Below, in pieces: positions 1 through 8,035 of a DNA stretch of 11,373 nt. The position numbers were made by a program, and so were the translations under genes. This DNA comes from Bdellovibrionales bacterium. Lineage in GTDB: Bacteria > Bdellovibrionota > Bdellovibrionia > Bdellovibrionales > UBA1609. Each line of letters starts with the position of its first letter. Within the stretch, counting starts at the first letter, position 1. The notes under the pieces were generated by a model. That model did not search any database, was not told where the DNA came from, and saw only the letters and a list, made by a program, of their open reading frames with translations. The stretch is from positions 1-11,373 of the forward strand of contig JAPKGD010000022.1 in NCBI GenBank assembly GCA_026648125.1, in the 5' to 3' direction.

Positions 1-1
1 C

Positions 2-385
2 ATCAATGGCGTCATTATCGACGTTGAAAAGTGGGCCAACTCAAAAGGACTTAATTGCTCCCAAACCTTTGGTGAATATCTTGATGACCCGCAATCCACG
101 GCGGAAGACCGGCTGCGCAGCCGCGGGGGGTGCGTGAGTTCGATTCCCTTTGGCTCCCTTGAATTGCCCGCGGGGTTTATGCAGACTGAGCGCCCCCCCG
201 CAAAGTATGTTCGGGCCGAATTCAATGGTTCTCCTGCGATTGGTCCATGGGTTGTTTATCCTAAGCTCAAAGAGTACATCGCTAGCGAACACCTGCCTAC
301 GGAACCAGTGACCATCGAAGTTTATACGCTGCACCCAAGTGGAGAAATGAGCACATCTTACCTCATTCCCCTTTCTGGCCCCTAG
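2..385 (+). CDS. GyrI-like / TEX264-like effector-binding domain protein (3' end only)
   Basis: The frame is open from the first bases of the window to the TAG at 383-385, so this is the last 127 residues of a gene that begins upstream. The GTG at 134 is an internal codon, not the start. The visible part reads like the GyrI-like small-molecule-binding fold seen at the C-terminus of AraC-type regulators and in stand-alone proteins. It has a GEYLDDP segment (family pattern Y-x-D-x-P), then an R-rich stretch with a cysteine (RSRGGC), a PAGFMQTERPPAKYVRAEF strand-like segment, an amphipathic helix around YPKLKEYIAS, and a final strand pair VTIEVYTLHP and STSYLIPL. The order YLDDP, then RSRGGC, then a late EVY...PL strand pair also resembles animal TEX264, which carries the same fold. 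A DNA-binding domain, membrane anchor or signal peptide would lie outside the window, so regulator versus stand-alone binder cannot be decided. Family assignment is from memory of motifs; fairly sure of the fold, unsure of the role. Confidence 0.72.
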   Translation: MNGVIIDVEKWANSKGLNCSQTFGEYLDDPQSTAEDRLRSRGGCVSSIPFGSLELPAGFMQTERPPAKYVRAEFNGSPAIGPWVVYPKLKEYIASEHLPTEPVTIEVYTLHPSGEMSTSYLIPLSGP

Positions 386-394
386 CACCAATCT

Positions 395-423
395 TTGACC
401 TTACCTGCCGCAGCCATTCTAAT
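395..423 (+). promoter_or_regulatory. sigma70-type promoter for the M1 peptidase gene
   Basis: A TTGACC box (395-400, 5 of 6 to TTGACA) is followed after exactly 17 bases by TCTAAT (418-423, 5 of 6 to TATAAT). Transcription would begin near 430, which puts the ATG at 459 behind a leader of about 29 bases. The box lies in the 73-base gap after the preceding gene, so the M1 gene probably has its own promoter. Activity is inferred from the match alone. Confidence 0.6.
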
Positions 424-445
424 ATTTTTTCCAGGCATTGCCTTT

Positions 446-453
446 TGGGGAGG
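446..453 (+). promoter_or_regulatory. ribosome binding site of the M1 peptidase
   Basis: GGGGAGGG lies 5 bases upstream of the ATG at 459. It supports 459 over the in-frame TTG at 438, which has no such site and would lie only about 8 bases from the predicted transcription start. Confidence 0.65.
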
Positions 454-458
454 GTATC

Positions 459-3146
459 ATGTTCAGAAATAGAGCTCTGGTTGGGTTGATTTTTATTCTA
501 GGCACAAGCCTCTTCAGTTGGAGCTGCACTCACACTCCAACAAGTTCGAATGGCAAGTCTGAAACCGCTCGCCTAACTCCAATGCTCAACATCAAGGAGG
601 CCGCTCAACGGGCCAAGATCATCACGCAGGTCGACTACGATCTTGAGTTTGATTTTACCCAAGAAGGAAACAGCTACAATGGTCAAGTCGCTATTCAATT
701 CATGGCCCTCGCCAGTGGACGTGACCTCCGAGTAGATTTTGCAGGAGAAAATATCTCCCACGCGAGCCTCAATGGAAAACCCTTCGAAGCAAAGCCCAAC
801 GGCGTTTTTTTGGTCATCCCAGGAAAGCTCATCGAACGGGGAGCTCAGCGCCTTGTTCTACACTTTTCACAAGAATACAGCCGACAGGGGCGAGGACTGT
901 CACGATTCGTAGACCCCCTGGATAAACGAACTTATATTTTTACCGACTTCGAGCCCTACGGTGCCAATATGGCCTTTCCTTGTTTTGACCAGCCCGACCT
1001 CAAAGCCACGTACTCGGTCAGAGCAAAAGTCCCCAAAGACTGGGAGGTCATTACCTCTGTTAGAGAAAGTGAAATCACAAATACCGACGATGGCCTTCGT
1101 CTTTGGACCTTTCCCCGCTCGGCTCGATTTAGCACCTATATTTTTTCAATTCACGCCGGCCCCTTTGCTAAGTGGGAAGATCGAAATTTCCGCATTCCGC
1201 TTCGCCTCTTCGCCCGCCGTTCGCTGGCGAAATATGTGAAGACGGAAGAATGGTTTCCCATCACCCGACATGGATTCAATTTCTTTGAAGACTATTTTCG
1301 TACTCCATATCCCTACAAAAAATATGATCAGCTCGTCGTACCTGAATTCAATTCCGGCGCCATGGAAAATGTGGCGGCCGTTACCTTTAATGAACGTCTG
1401 ATCGCCCGTGGTCAAAAAACTCGAGCCCAAATTCGAGGCCTGTCCAAAGTGATTCTGCACGAACTGGCACACATGTGGTTTGGAAATCTCGTCACCATGC
1501 GCTGGTGGGGTGACCTTTGGCTGAACGAGAGTTTTGCTACCTATATGGCTTCCGTTGCTTTGTCTCATTCAAAGGAATTTCCAGAATCTTGGCATCAGTT
1601 CTTTGGTGGAAAATTTGGCGCCTATTGGGAAGACCATCTTGCCACAACCCACCCCGTGGTCGCCAACGTTCAAGACACAAACGTAGCGTTTACTACATTT
1701 GATAGCATTACTTACGGAAAGGGCGCCTCTGTTCTCAAGCAGTTCGTTTTTACCATCGGCGAGGAAGCCTTTAGAAATGGTCTCGAGAAGTATTTTGCTC
1801 GATATGCAGAAAAGAATACGGATTATAAGGATTTCTTCTCTGTCATGAGCGAGGCCTCGCAAAAGGATTTAAGCGATTGGCACAAAGTATGGTTTGAAAC
1901 CGCAGGGCTCAACACCATTAAGGCCCAGTTCGAATGTCGAGATGGACAGATCTCTCAGATGGCGATACTGCAAGGATCCGTCAGCGGCGCACCCATTTTA
2001 AGGCCCCACGCCACAAATATAGCCTTTCTTAAAAGGTCGGGAACTGAGGTTTTGGTCTCAGAGGTCCTTCGTGTCGATGTTAACGCGGCCACAAACTACG
2101 TCTCTCAGGCGGTGGGAAAGCCCTGTCCAGACGTGGTCTTTCCCAACTATCAAGATTATGGGTATTTTAAGACTCTTCTTGATGATCGTTCGCTCAATAA
2201 CCTCAAGTTCTCGATCAACGAGGTAAAAGACGACCTTTTGCGCCACCAACTTTGGTTTGCGATGTGGGACAAAGTCAGAGATGGCGAATTTAGTTACGTC
2301 GCATTCGCTGATCTATTAGCAACAGATGCGATTGCAAAAGAGAAAAACGACATGATTTCTCGGTATCTGGTGAATCTATCCGCTCAAATTCTAAGCTACT
2401 TTGATCTTAGTCCCAAATTAAAGGCCAGCGAGGGCAAAGAGTTTTCAGCACGTATCGATGATTTGGTACTTAACCGACTCTTTTCAGCGCCCCCTGGCGG
2501 GCCCGAACAGTTGGTTTGGCTGGATTCGCTCTCCAGTGTGATCTCTTCCCCCAATGGACTGAACCGAGTTAAACGGTTGTTGAAAGGACAGGACTCCCTT
2601 CGCGGACTCTCACTCGATCAGGACCGGCGCTGGGACCTCGTCACACTCCTCGCTCGAAGTGGCGATACTGATGCAAAAGGTCTGATCGAAAGCGAAGGCA
2701 AGAAAGACCCATCCAGTCAGGGGGTTGAAAAGAAATTGGGGGCAACAGCTGCGCTCCCCAACTGGGAAGAAAAGATGAAGCTTGTGGAGGAGTATAAGAA
2801 AGAGAAGTGGACTTATAGTTACGCGCAGCTGCGCTCGGCCATATCGAATATTTTTCCGCGCCAACAGCTTGAGTTAAGGCAAAAATACCAAGATCAATAT
2901 TTTTCAGATCTCACTATTGTAAATCAAACCAAAGAGAATTTTGCGACGGGACTATTCACAGTATTGAGTCCATCCGCATGTTTCCCAGAAGTTTCGCTAA
3001 GAATCGATCAGTTTGTGACTCAAACTTCAAACCTGAAGCCTGTCATTTCCAAAGCGCTAAAGAATCAAGCAGAAGAAGGGCGACGCTGCCAGAAAATTAT
3101 AGCACGTGCGGAAACCGGGGGCCGCTTTTCACCAGCAGCCCCTTAG
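459..3146 (+). CDS. M1 family zinc aminopeptidase, probable lipoprotein
   Basis: A metallopeptidase that removes N-terminal residues from peptides. From the ATG at 459 the product is 895 residues; a TTG 21 bases upstream is in frame but poorly placed. All M1 hallmarks are present: an N-terminal beta domain with the conserved PCFDQPDLKATY segment, the substrate N-terminus-binding motif GAMEN at residues 300-304, the zinc site HELAH at 334-338 with the third ligand Glu357 (HExxH-x18-E), and the transition-state Tyr419 in ITYGKG. The catalytic Glu is 335. The remaining C-terminal 470 or so residues are the expected mostly helical domain, and the length is normal for the PepN/ERAP-type subgroup. 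The leader (residues 1-23) has a charged start, a hydrophobic core and a cysteine in FSWSC, resembling a lipobox with an unusual Trp at -2. It is therefore probably exported and lipid-anchored, unlike cytosolic PepN. The gene converges on the S41 peptidase with a 15-base gap. Family very sure; anchoring moderately sure. Confidence 0.95.
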   Translation: MFRNRALVGLIFILGTSLFSWSCTHTPTSSNGKSETARLTPMLNIKEAAQRAKIITQVDYDLEFDFTQEGNSYNGQVAIQFMALASGRDLRVDFAGENISHASLNGKPFEAKPNGVFLVIPGKLIERGAQRLVLHFSQEYSRQGRGLSRFVDPLDKRTYIFTDFEPYGANMAFPCFDQPDLKATYSVRAKVPKDWEVITSVRESEITNTDDGLRLWTFPRSARFSTYIFSIHAGPFAKWEDRNFRIPLRLFARRSLAKYVKTEEWFPITRHGFNFFEDYFRTPYPYKKYDQLVVPEFNSGAMENVAAVTFNERLIARGQKTRAQIRGLSKVILHELAHMWFGNLVTMRWWGDLWLNESFATYMASVALSHSKEFPESWHQFFGGKFGAYWEDHLATTHPVVANVQDTNVAFTTFDSITYGKGASVLKQFVFTIGEEAFRNGLEKYFARYAEKNTDYKDFFSVMSEASQKDLSDWHKVWFETAGLNTIKAQFECRDGQISQMAILQGSVSGAPILRPHATNIAFLKRSGTEVLVSEVLRVDVNAATNYVSQAVGKPCPDVVFPNYQDYGYFKTLLDDRSLNNLKFSINEVKDDLLRHQLWFAMWDKVRDGEFSYVAFADLLATDAIAKEKNDMISRYLVNLSAQILSYFDLSPKLKASEGKEFSARIDDLVLNRLFSAPPGGPEQLVWLDSLSSVISSPNGLNRVKRLLKGQDSLRGLSLDQDRRWDLVTLLARSGDTDAKGLIESEGKKDPSSQGVEKKLGATAALPNWEEKMKLVEEYKKEKWTYSYAQLRSAISNIFPRQQLELRQKYQDQYFSDLTIVNQTKENFATGLFTVLSPSACFPEVSLRIDQFVTQTSNLKPVISKALKNQAEEGRRCQKIIARAETGGRFSPAAP

Positions 3147-3161
3147 GTTCAAATTCAACTT

Positions 3162-5522
3162 CTATTTAGTTTCCGTCTCAGCGGTTAGCCAAAGCGAACA
3201 GGGATCTCCTAACCGCACAAACTCTGGGAGACGTCCTATTTCCCGACGAACGGCCCGAGCCACTTCTAAGAGCTCAGGCCGACTTTTCCAGGACTCAACC
3301 TTTTCCAATTCATTGAAGCGAGCCAAAACCTCGTCTCGCTTCCAAAGCGTCGCAAGAATTTGATCCTCTTTCACAAGCGTCTTTGGCAGCGGTACCTTTA
3401 CCAGCTTCCAGTCTTGAGGTTTCATTGACTTCCCAAGTTCAAGCATTTGATCCACGCTCTTTGTGAGGTCCGAGATATAGGCTGCGCCGTGCTTAAAGAG
3501 ATCCTCTTCCGCCTGAACAAACTCTGGCGACGTGGCATATCCAGACAAGAAGCTCTTAAGAGGCTCCATCTCTTTGTCTCGATCTTCATTTTTGTTTCTC
3601 TTCGCAACCCGCTCAGCCATTAACTCGCGAATTTCCGATTCAGACTTTTTATCCGCAAGTGCCACAGCAACAGCGAGCGTGTCGTCCACGTAAACAGAAA
3701 AAGCTCCGCGCCCATCCCCTTGGCCCCGCACATCACTGATCTCAATCGGTCGAGACACATTTGGCACCACGCCCATGTTTTCTATTGGCAAACCATCCGA
3801 GCGTTCGCAATAGGCCATGGTACAGCGAAATCCCATTTCCGAACCTGGCATGGAGTCAATTGATCGGTAAACCGGGCCACCAAGTCCCTTTGAAGTATCT
3901 CCCTGCACAATTCCCCGTTTGTTGGCTTGAAGAATGGCTGGAACAAAGTCACCGCCGCTGGCCGAGCGACTGTCATTAAGAATAAGAATGGGCTTTGTGA
4001 ACTTGGCCCCATCATCCGGAACAATGACTCCCGCTCCACTTCTTGTCGTTACATTCGCAAAAGAAGGCTCAAGTCCAGTCCAACGCTCCCCGGACTCAAA
4101 CTTTTTAACCCACGCCTCATACTCCAACTGCTGCACCCGATCTTCCGCGTAATTCAAGCGACGTCCAGTTCCATACTCTTTGGGCTCTCCTGGTTGTCCG
4201 TGTATGTACAGCAGTGTTTCTGTGAGACGGGTATTCGCTCGGATGGAGTGAAGAGACTGCTCACCAGCAAGCATTGAGAGCAAACGAGTACCGTAATAGA
4301 CGGAGCCGCCGGTATTACTCAGCACATCTAATACCAGAACATCAGCCATATTTTCTAATCTCGATAAAGCCTCACCAATCCAACGAATCTCATTAAAAAT
4401 ATCACCGGAATAGCTAGGTACCCTTAATACGCCAATGTTCTTTCCTTCATGGCGAATCAAATAGGCCTGAAGTCGCTGAACCGGGGTCGTCTTTTTCGGA
4501 GTTGGCTCACCAGATGCTGTAGATTCAATACCTCCGGCGACCTCTGACAATTCGCCTTGAGGACGAGTCTCTTCCGCCTGCGCGCCAGCCTTCGCCGCTC
4601 GCTCAGAAAGTTCAACATTTAAAAGTTTACCGATGTCGAGGATCGAGCCCGGTTGAAGACTGCCCAACTTCACTTTTTCCATCAAACCCCGACGAAAATA
4701 GGAGCTTACCGTTCCTGCAACGCCAAAAGGTACAGGCACTTCTTCGCTCCACGCTTTTGTACGACTAAGTTCAAAATGCTTTGAATATCTCGCTCTCGTT
4801 TCCATGTACTGCCGAAAGCCAATCCAATTCAAATGGGCCTTGTAGGTGTCAGATCCATGCTTTAACTCGAGTGTGACTTCCTCACCTTCCGTAACCGGTC
4901 TTTGCATTGAATTGTGCCGAAAGAGAAGCTTCTCCATGGCATCCATCAAACGCGTCTCATAAGTCGCATACTGTGAGTAAAGAATTTCTTTTTTTGCCAG
5001 CTCAGCAACAGCAACGCCATTGATTGTGAGAATTTCGTCGCCGATATGAATGTCTCGACTGGCGCTTCTCGAAACCAACAGATCTGGATTCTTTCCTGTG
5101 ACGTAGAGGTGACCATCAATCATTGCCGTCACTAACCCCAAGGTCCAACCGTCATGGGAGAGTCTGTAAAGCGAAACGTGTCCATCTCTGAGCTCGGCAA
5201 TCATTCCGATCATCAATTGACGAAACTCAGACGGTGGAAGAATTTCCCTTTTTACGGAGGGCTCTAATCCTGCATCTTCTTCCAGAGTTTTTGCTTCCGT
5301 AATGAGCCGAGAATACTTGGTCCTCAGCCCGTCAATAGTGACTCCAAACATCTGCCGCTTAAATTCCGCCATTCCATAATGAACTTCCAGTTCAGCAAGA
5401 ACTGCTTCCATGGCGGCCAGCTGCCGTGCCTTTGTCTCAAGCGCAAACGCGGAATGAACTGTGATAAACAATGAAACCAATAATACAGAACAGAGCCGTA
5501 CGGCTCCCACAATCCTACCCAC
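3162..5522 (-). CDS. Exported S41-family (C-terminal-processing-like) serine peptidase with PDZ-like domain
   Basis: A 786-residue secreted protease of the S41 clan. The GTG start at 5522 sits 7 bases after an AGGAGGG site. Residues 1-27 form a classical signal peptide ending HSAFA before LETK, so it should act in the periplasm or outside. An N-terminal helical region leads to the S41-typical DGHVSLYR (113-120). A PDZ-like segment with IGDEILTINGV follows (about 124-175). A low-complexity stretch rich in Ala, Glu, Pro, Thr and Lys (about 304-350) links to the catalytic core: GVLRVPSYSG, LDVLSNTGGSVYYG (in place of the usual NPGG), and NDSRSASGGDF, whose Ser522 is the likely nucleophile. Lys545 in GDTSKGLGG is the likely general base. 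The final 150 residues are charged and probably helical. The SGGD form of the nucleophile motif resembles tricorn-like S41 members more than bacterial CtpA (SASE). The gene lies 81 bases downstream of aconitase on the same strand. The substrate is unknown. Confidence 0.88.
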   Translation of the reverse strand: MGRIVGAVRLCSVLLVSLFITVHSAFALETKARQLAAMEAVLAELEVHYGMAEFKRQMFGVTIDGLRTKYSRLITEAKTLEEDAGLEPSVKREILPPSEFRQLMIGMIAELRDGHVSLYRLSHDGWTLGLVTAMIDGHLYVTGKNPDLLVSRSASRDIHIGDEILTINGVAVAELAKKEILYSQYATYETRLMDAMEKLLFRHNSMQRPVTEGEEVTLELKHGSDTYKAHLNWIGFRQYMETRARYSKHFELSRTKAWSEEVPVPFGVAGTVSSYFRRGLMEKVKLGSLQPGSILDIGKLLNVELSERAAKAGAQAEETRPQGELSEVAGGIESTASGEPTPKKTTPVQRLQAYLIRHEGKNIGVLRVPSYSGDIFNEIRWIGEALSRLENMADVLVLDVLSNTGGSVYYGTRLLSMLAGEQSLHSIRANTRLTETLLYIHGQPGEPKEYGTGRRLNYAEDRVQQLEYEAWVKKFESGERWTGLEPSFANVTTRSGAGVIVPDDGAKFTKPILILNDSRSASGGDFVPAILQANKRGIVQGDTSKGLGGPVYRSIDSMPGSEMGFRCTMAYCERSDGLPIENMGVVPNVSRPIEISDVRGQGDGRGAFSVYVDDTLAVAVALADKKSESEIRELMAERVAKRNKNEDRDKEMEPLKSFLSGYATSPEFVQAEEDLFKHGAAYISDLTKSVDQMLELGKSMKPQDWKLVKVPLPKTLVKEDQILATLWKRDEVLARFNELEKVESWKSRPELLEVARAVRREIGRLPEFVRLGDPCSLWLTAETETK

Positions 5523-5529
5523 CTTATGT

Positions 5530-5553
5530 CCCTCCTAAAAAACCTAAGGGAGG
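5530..5553 (-). promoter_or_regulatory. Shine-Dalgarno of the S41 gene with possible pairing partner
   Basis: On the minus strand AGGAGGG (5530-5536) precedes the GTG by 7 bases and fixes the start. Thirteen bases further upstream a CCTCC (5549-5553) can pair with GGAGG of the site (5531-5535), so the ribosome site could be held in a 5-6 bp hairpin. The site itself is clear; regulatory use of the hairpin is speculation. Confidence 0.5.
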
Positions 5554-5603
5554 AGATAGCGATGGGCTGGCAACGCGTCAACTAACCAGGATCTATAATC
5601 TTT

Positions 5604-7874
5604 TCACGACCTGTGGATGGCCTGCTGGCGCAGCAAGTTGAGCGCAGAACCAGCTTTAAACCACTTAATTTGCTCGGCATTATAAGAGTGATTTAATGCG
5701 ACCGTTTCTTCTTTACCATCACCATGTCGAATTACCATGGTCAGGGGTTTGCCAGGCGCAAAATCGCTCAGACCGCGGATCGAAACTCGATCTGTCTCAA
5801 AGATCTTTGCATAGTCTGCCGGGTTGGCAAAGGTCAGCGCCAACATCCCCTGTTTCTTTAAGTTGGTTTCATGAATTCGAGCAAAGCTCTTCACAATGAC
5901 AGCAAGCCCACCAAGCATTCGAGGTGACATCGCCGCATGTTCACGCGATGAGCCTTCACCGTAATTCTCATCACCCACAATCACCCATGGTTGATTTTTT
6001 GCTTTGTAGCTTCTCGCTACTTTTGCAAACTCTTGATCCTTTTCTCCGGTCAAAACGTTTGTTCCTTTTCCAGGAGTCCCCGTGAATGCGTTGGTTGCAC
6101 CGAGAAGCATATTGTTAGAAATGTTATCAAGATGTCCTCGATACTTTAACCATGGTCCTGCGGGAGAAATATGATCCGTCGTGCACTTGCCTTGAGCTTT
6201 GCACAAGACAACCATTTCCTCGAGATCCTTTCCGGACCAAGCCGCAAAAGGTGCGAGTAATTGCAAACGCTCTGAATTGGGCGCCACTTTGACTTCTACA
6301 TTTTTTCCTTGTGGAGCCTGATATCCTTCAGTGTCGGCCTTAAAACCTTGGGCCGGCAGCTCAGGAGCTTCCGGCGCTTTAAGTTTTATTTTTTTGCCAT
6401 TGGCCTCAAGTTCATCGCGACTCGGATCAAAATCGAGCCGTCCCGCCAAACCCAACGCCATGACGATTTCCGGTGAAGCAATAAAGGAGAGCGTCTCGGG
6501 ATTTGAATCGTTACGCCCTCGGAAATTGCGATTAAATGAATTTACAATGGTGTTCACAGTACCTTTTGGAAGATCTCGCTTCCACTGACCGATGCAGGGT
6601 CCGCAAGCGTTTGCCAATACGGTGGCACCCACTTTGTTGAAAACTTCCATTTGGCCATCGCGCTCTATGGTGAGTTTAATTTGCGCAGATCCGGGGCTCA
6701 CCAGAAAGTCCTGAGGCATTTTTAAACCCAAAGCGATGGCCTGCTTCGCCACATCAGCCGCCCGCCCAATGTCTTCATAAGAACTGTTTGTGCACGATCC
6801 AATGAGAGCCGCCGACAATTTGGTTGGCCAATTATTTTCTGCTGCGGCCTTCTTAACTTCACTCAGTGGTCGAGCCGCATCGGGAGAATGGGGGCCAACC
6901 AGGTGAGGCTCAAGATGCGAAAGATCGATTTCAATAACTTCATCATAAAACTTATTCGGATTTGCCAACACTTCCGAATCCGCCGTCAGCAGTTCTTTGT
7001 TTTTATCAGCGAGGTCAGCAAGCCCTCCTCGATTCGTCGTTTTAAGGTATGTCGCCATTCTCGAATCATAGGGAAACAACGAAGTTGTTGCGCCCAACTC
7101 AGCACCCATATTGGTGATGGTTGCTTTTCCGGTACAGCTAATCGATTCGCAACCTTCGCCAAAATATTCGATGATCTTGTTGGTTCCGCCTTTGACGGTG
7201 AGAATACCGAGCAGCTTCAAAATGACATCTTTCGCAGAAGTCCAACCCTTCATTTTTCCTTTGAGGTGAACTCCAATAATTTTCGGGTTGAGCACTTCCC
7301 AAGGGAGCCCTGACATCACGTCAGAGGCGTCCGCACCACCGACTCCGATGGCGACCATTCCCAATCCGCCCGCGTTGGGTGTGTGGGAGTCTGTACCGAT
7401 CATCAGTCCGCCAGGAAACGCGTAGTTCTCTAAAATGACTTGGTGAATGATTCCCGCTCCTGGCTTCCAAAAGCCCAAATTGTAGCGGCTCGACGCCGTC
7501 GATAGAAAATCAAAGACCTCTTGGTTTTCTTTCATGGCATGGGCCATGTCCTTGCTCATACCTTCGTAGGCCAAAATCAAGTGATCACAATGAACCGTAC
7601 TTGGAACCGCAGCCTCGTCTTTTCCAGCCAGCATAAACTGAAGAATCGCCATCTGAGCCGTAGCATCTTGCATGGCCACACGATCAGGCCGGAGCATCAA
7701 AAAAGATTTACCACGGACCATTTCTTGCGAGTTCGCATCGTCGAGATGCCCATAAACCACTTTTTCCGCCAAAGTCATCGGTCGCCCCAGCCGCTTGCGC
7801 ACGATCTCGAGGTTAGAGCGGCAACGAGCATAGACTTTTTCAACCATTTCAGGGGTGGTTTCAATTTTGGCCAT
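5604..7874 (-). CDS. acn: Aconitate hydratase, mitochondrial type
   Basis: Converts citrate to isocitrate through cis-aconitate in the TCA cycle, in the cytoplasm, using a [4Fe-4S] cluster. The 756 residues match the mitochondrial-type aconitase length and order. The N-terminus has LRPDRVAMQDATAQMAILQF, followed by HCDHLI, GTDSHTPNAGGLGM, the first cluster ligand in IGSCTNSS (Cys361) and the other two in NACGPCIGQW (Cys424 and Cys427). The C-terminal swivel domain has TDHISPAGPW and GDENYGEGSSREHAA, which carries the active-site serine and arginine. The three cysteines sit at the pig mature-enzyme positions 358, 421 and 424 shifted by three. The ATG at 7874 follows an AAGGAGAG site by 8 bases. 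It is divergent from the outer-membrane protein gene and 81 bases upstream of the S41 gene, with no obvious terminator between, so read-through is possible. Nothing appears broken. Confidence 0.97.
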   Translation of the reverse strand: MAKIETTPEMVEKVYARCRSNLEIVRKRLGRPMTLAEKVVYGHLDDANSQEMVRGKSFLMLRPDRVAMQDATAQMAILQFMLAGKDEAAVPSTVHCDHLILAYEGMSKDMAHAMKENQEVFDFLSTASSRYNLGFWKPGAGIIHQVILENYAFPGGLMIGTDSHTPNAGGLGMVAIGVGGADASDVMSGLPWEVLNPKIIGVHLKGKMKGWTSAKDVILKLLGILTVKGGTNKIIEYFGEGCESISCTGKATITNMGAELGATTSLFPYDSRMATYLKTTNRGGLADLADKNKELLTADSEVLANPNKFYDEVIEIDLSHLEPHLVGPHSPDAARPLSEVKKAAAENNWPTKLSAALIGSCTNSSYEDIGRAADVAKQAIALGLKMPQDFLVSPGSAQIKLTIERDGQMEVFNKVGATVLANACGPCIGQWKRDLPKGTVNTIVNSFNRNFRGRNDSNPETLSFIASPEIVMALGLAGRLDFDPSRDELEANGKKIKLKAPEAPELPAQGFKADTEGYQAPQGKNVEVKVAPNSERLQLLAPFAAWSGKDLEEMVVLCKAQGKCTTDHISPAGPWLKYRGHLDNISNNMLLGATNAFTGTPGKGTNVLTGEKDQEFAKVARSYKAKNQPWVIVGDENYGEGSSREHAAMSPRMLGGLAVIVKSFARIHETNLKKQGMLALTFANPADYAKIFETDRVSIRGLSDFAPGKPLTMVIRHGDGKEETVALNHSYNAEQIKWFKAGSALNLLRQQAIHRS

Positions 7875-8035
7875 AAAGGGAACTCTCCTTACTAGCGAAT
7901 TTAAGATTGCTGGGCGCCGCTAGACTAAAGCCCATATGCGTCTGCGACAATCCCTTCTGGAGCGCATCATTGACCGTCTTAGACGAGGATGAGACGATTT
8001 CGAGGTACGATTTAATAAACCTTGAGGAGGACTCC
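7875..8035. promoter_or_regulatory. Divergent intergenic region between acn and the outer-membrane protein gene
   Basis: These 161 bases must hold the start signals for two divergent genes. The acn side carries its ribosome site at about 7883-7890 (AAGGAGAG on the minus strand). The other side carries GAGGAGG at 8024-8030, 5 bases before the ATG at 8036. A TTGACC near 7970 on the plus strand has only a weak -10 partner (GACGAT) after 17 bases, so no promoter is placed with confidence. Confidence 0.5.

Noticed and set aside
134..160. tRNA T-arm-like string GAGTTCGATTCCC and the GTG start at 134
   Set aside because: The flanking five bases do not pair as a T stem and no acceptor or anticodon arm fits; the region is coding in a frame open from the window edge.
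438..458. TTG start for the M1 peptidase
   Set aside because: It lies about 8 bases after the predicted transcription start and has no ribosome site; the ATG at 459 has both a leader and GGGGAGGG.
7521..7895. A 124-residue plus-strand frame opposite the acn 5' end
   Set aside because: It is antisense to conserved aconitase motifs and has His/Arg-rich shadow composition.
7965..8000. TTGACC as a promoter -35 for the outer-membrane protein gene
   Set aside because: The element 17 bases on (GACGAT) matches only 3 of 6 to TATAAT, so I did not list it as a promoter.
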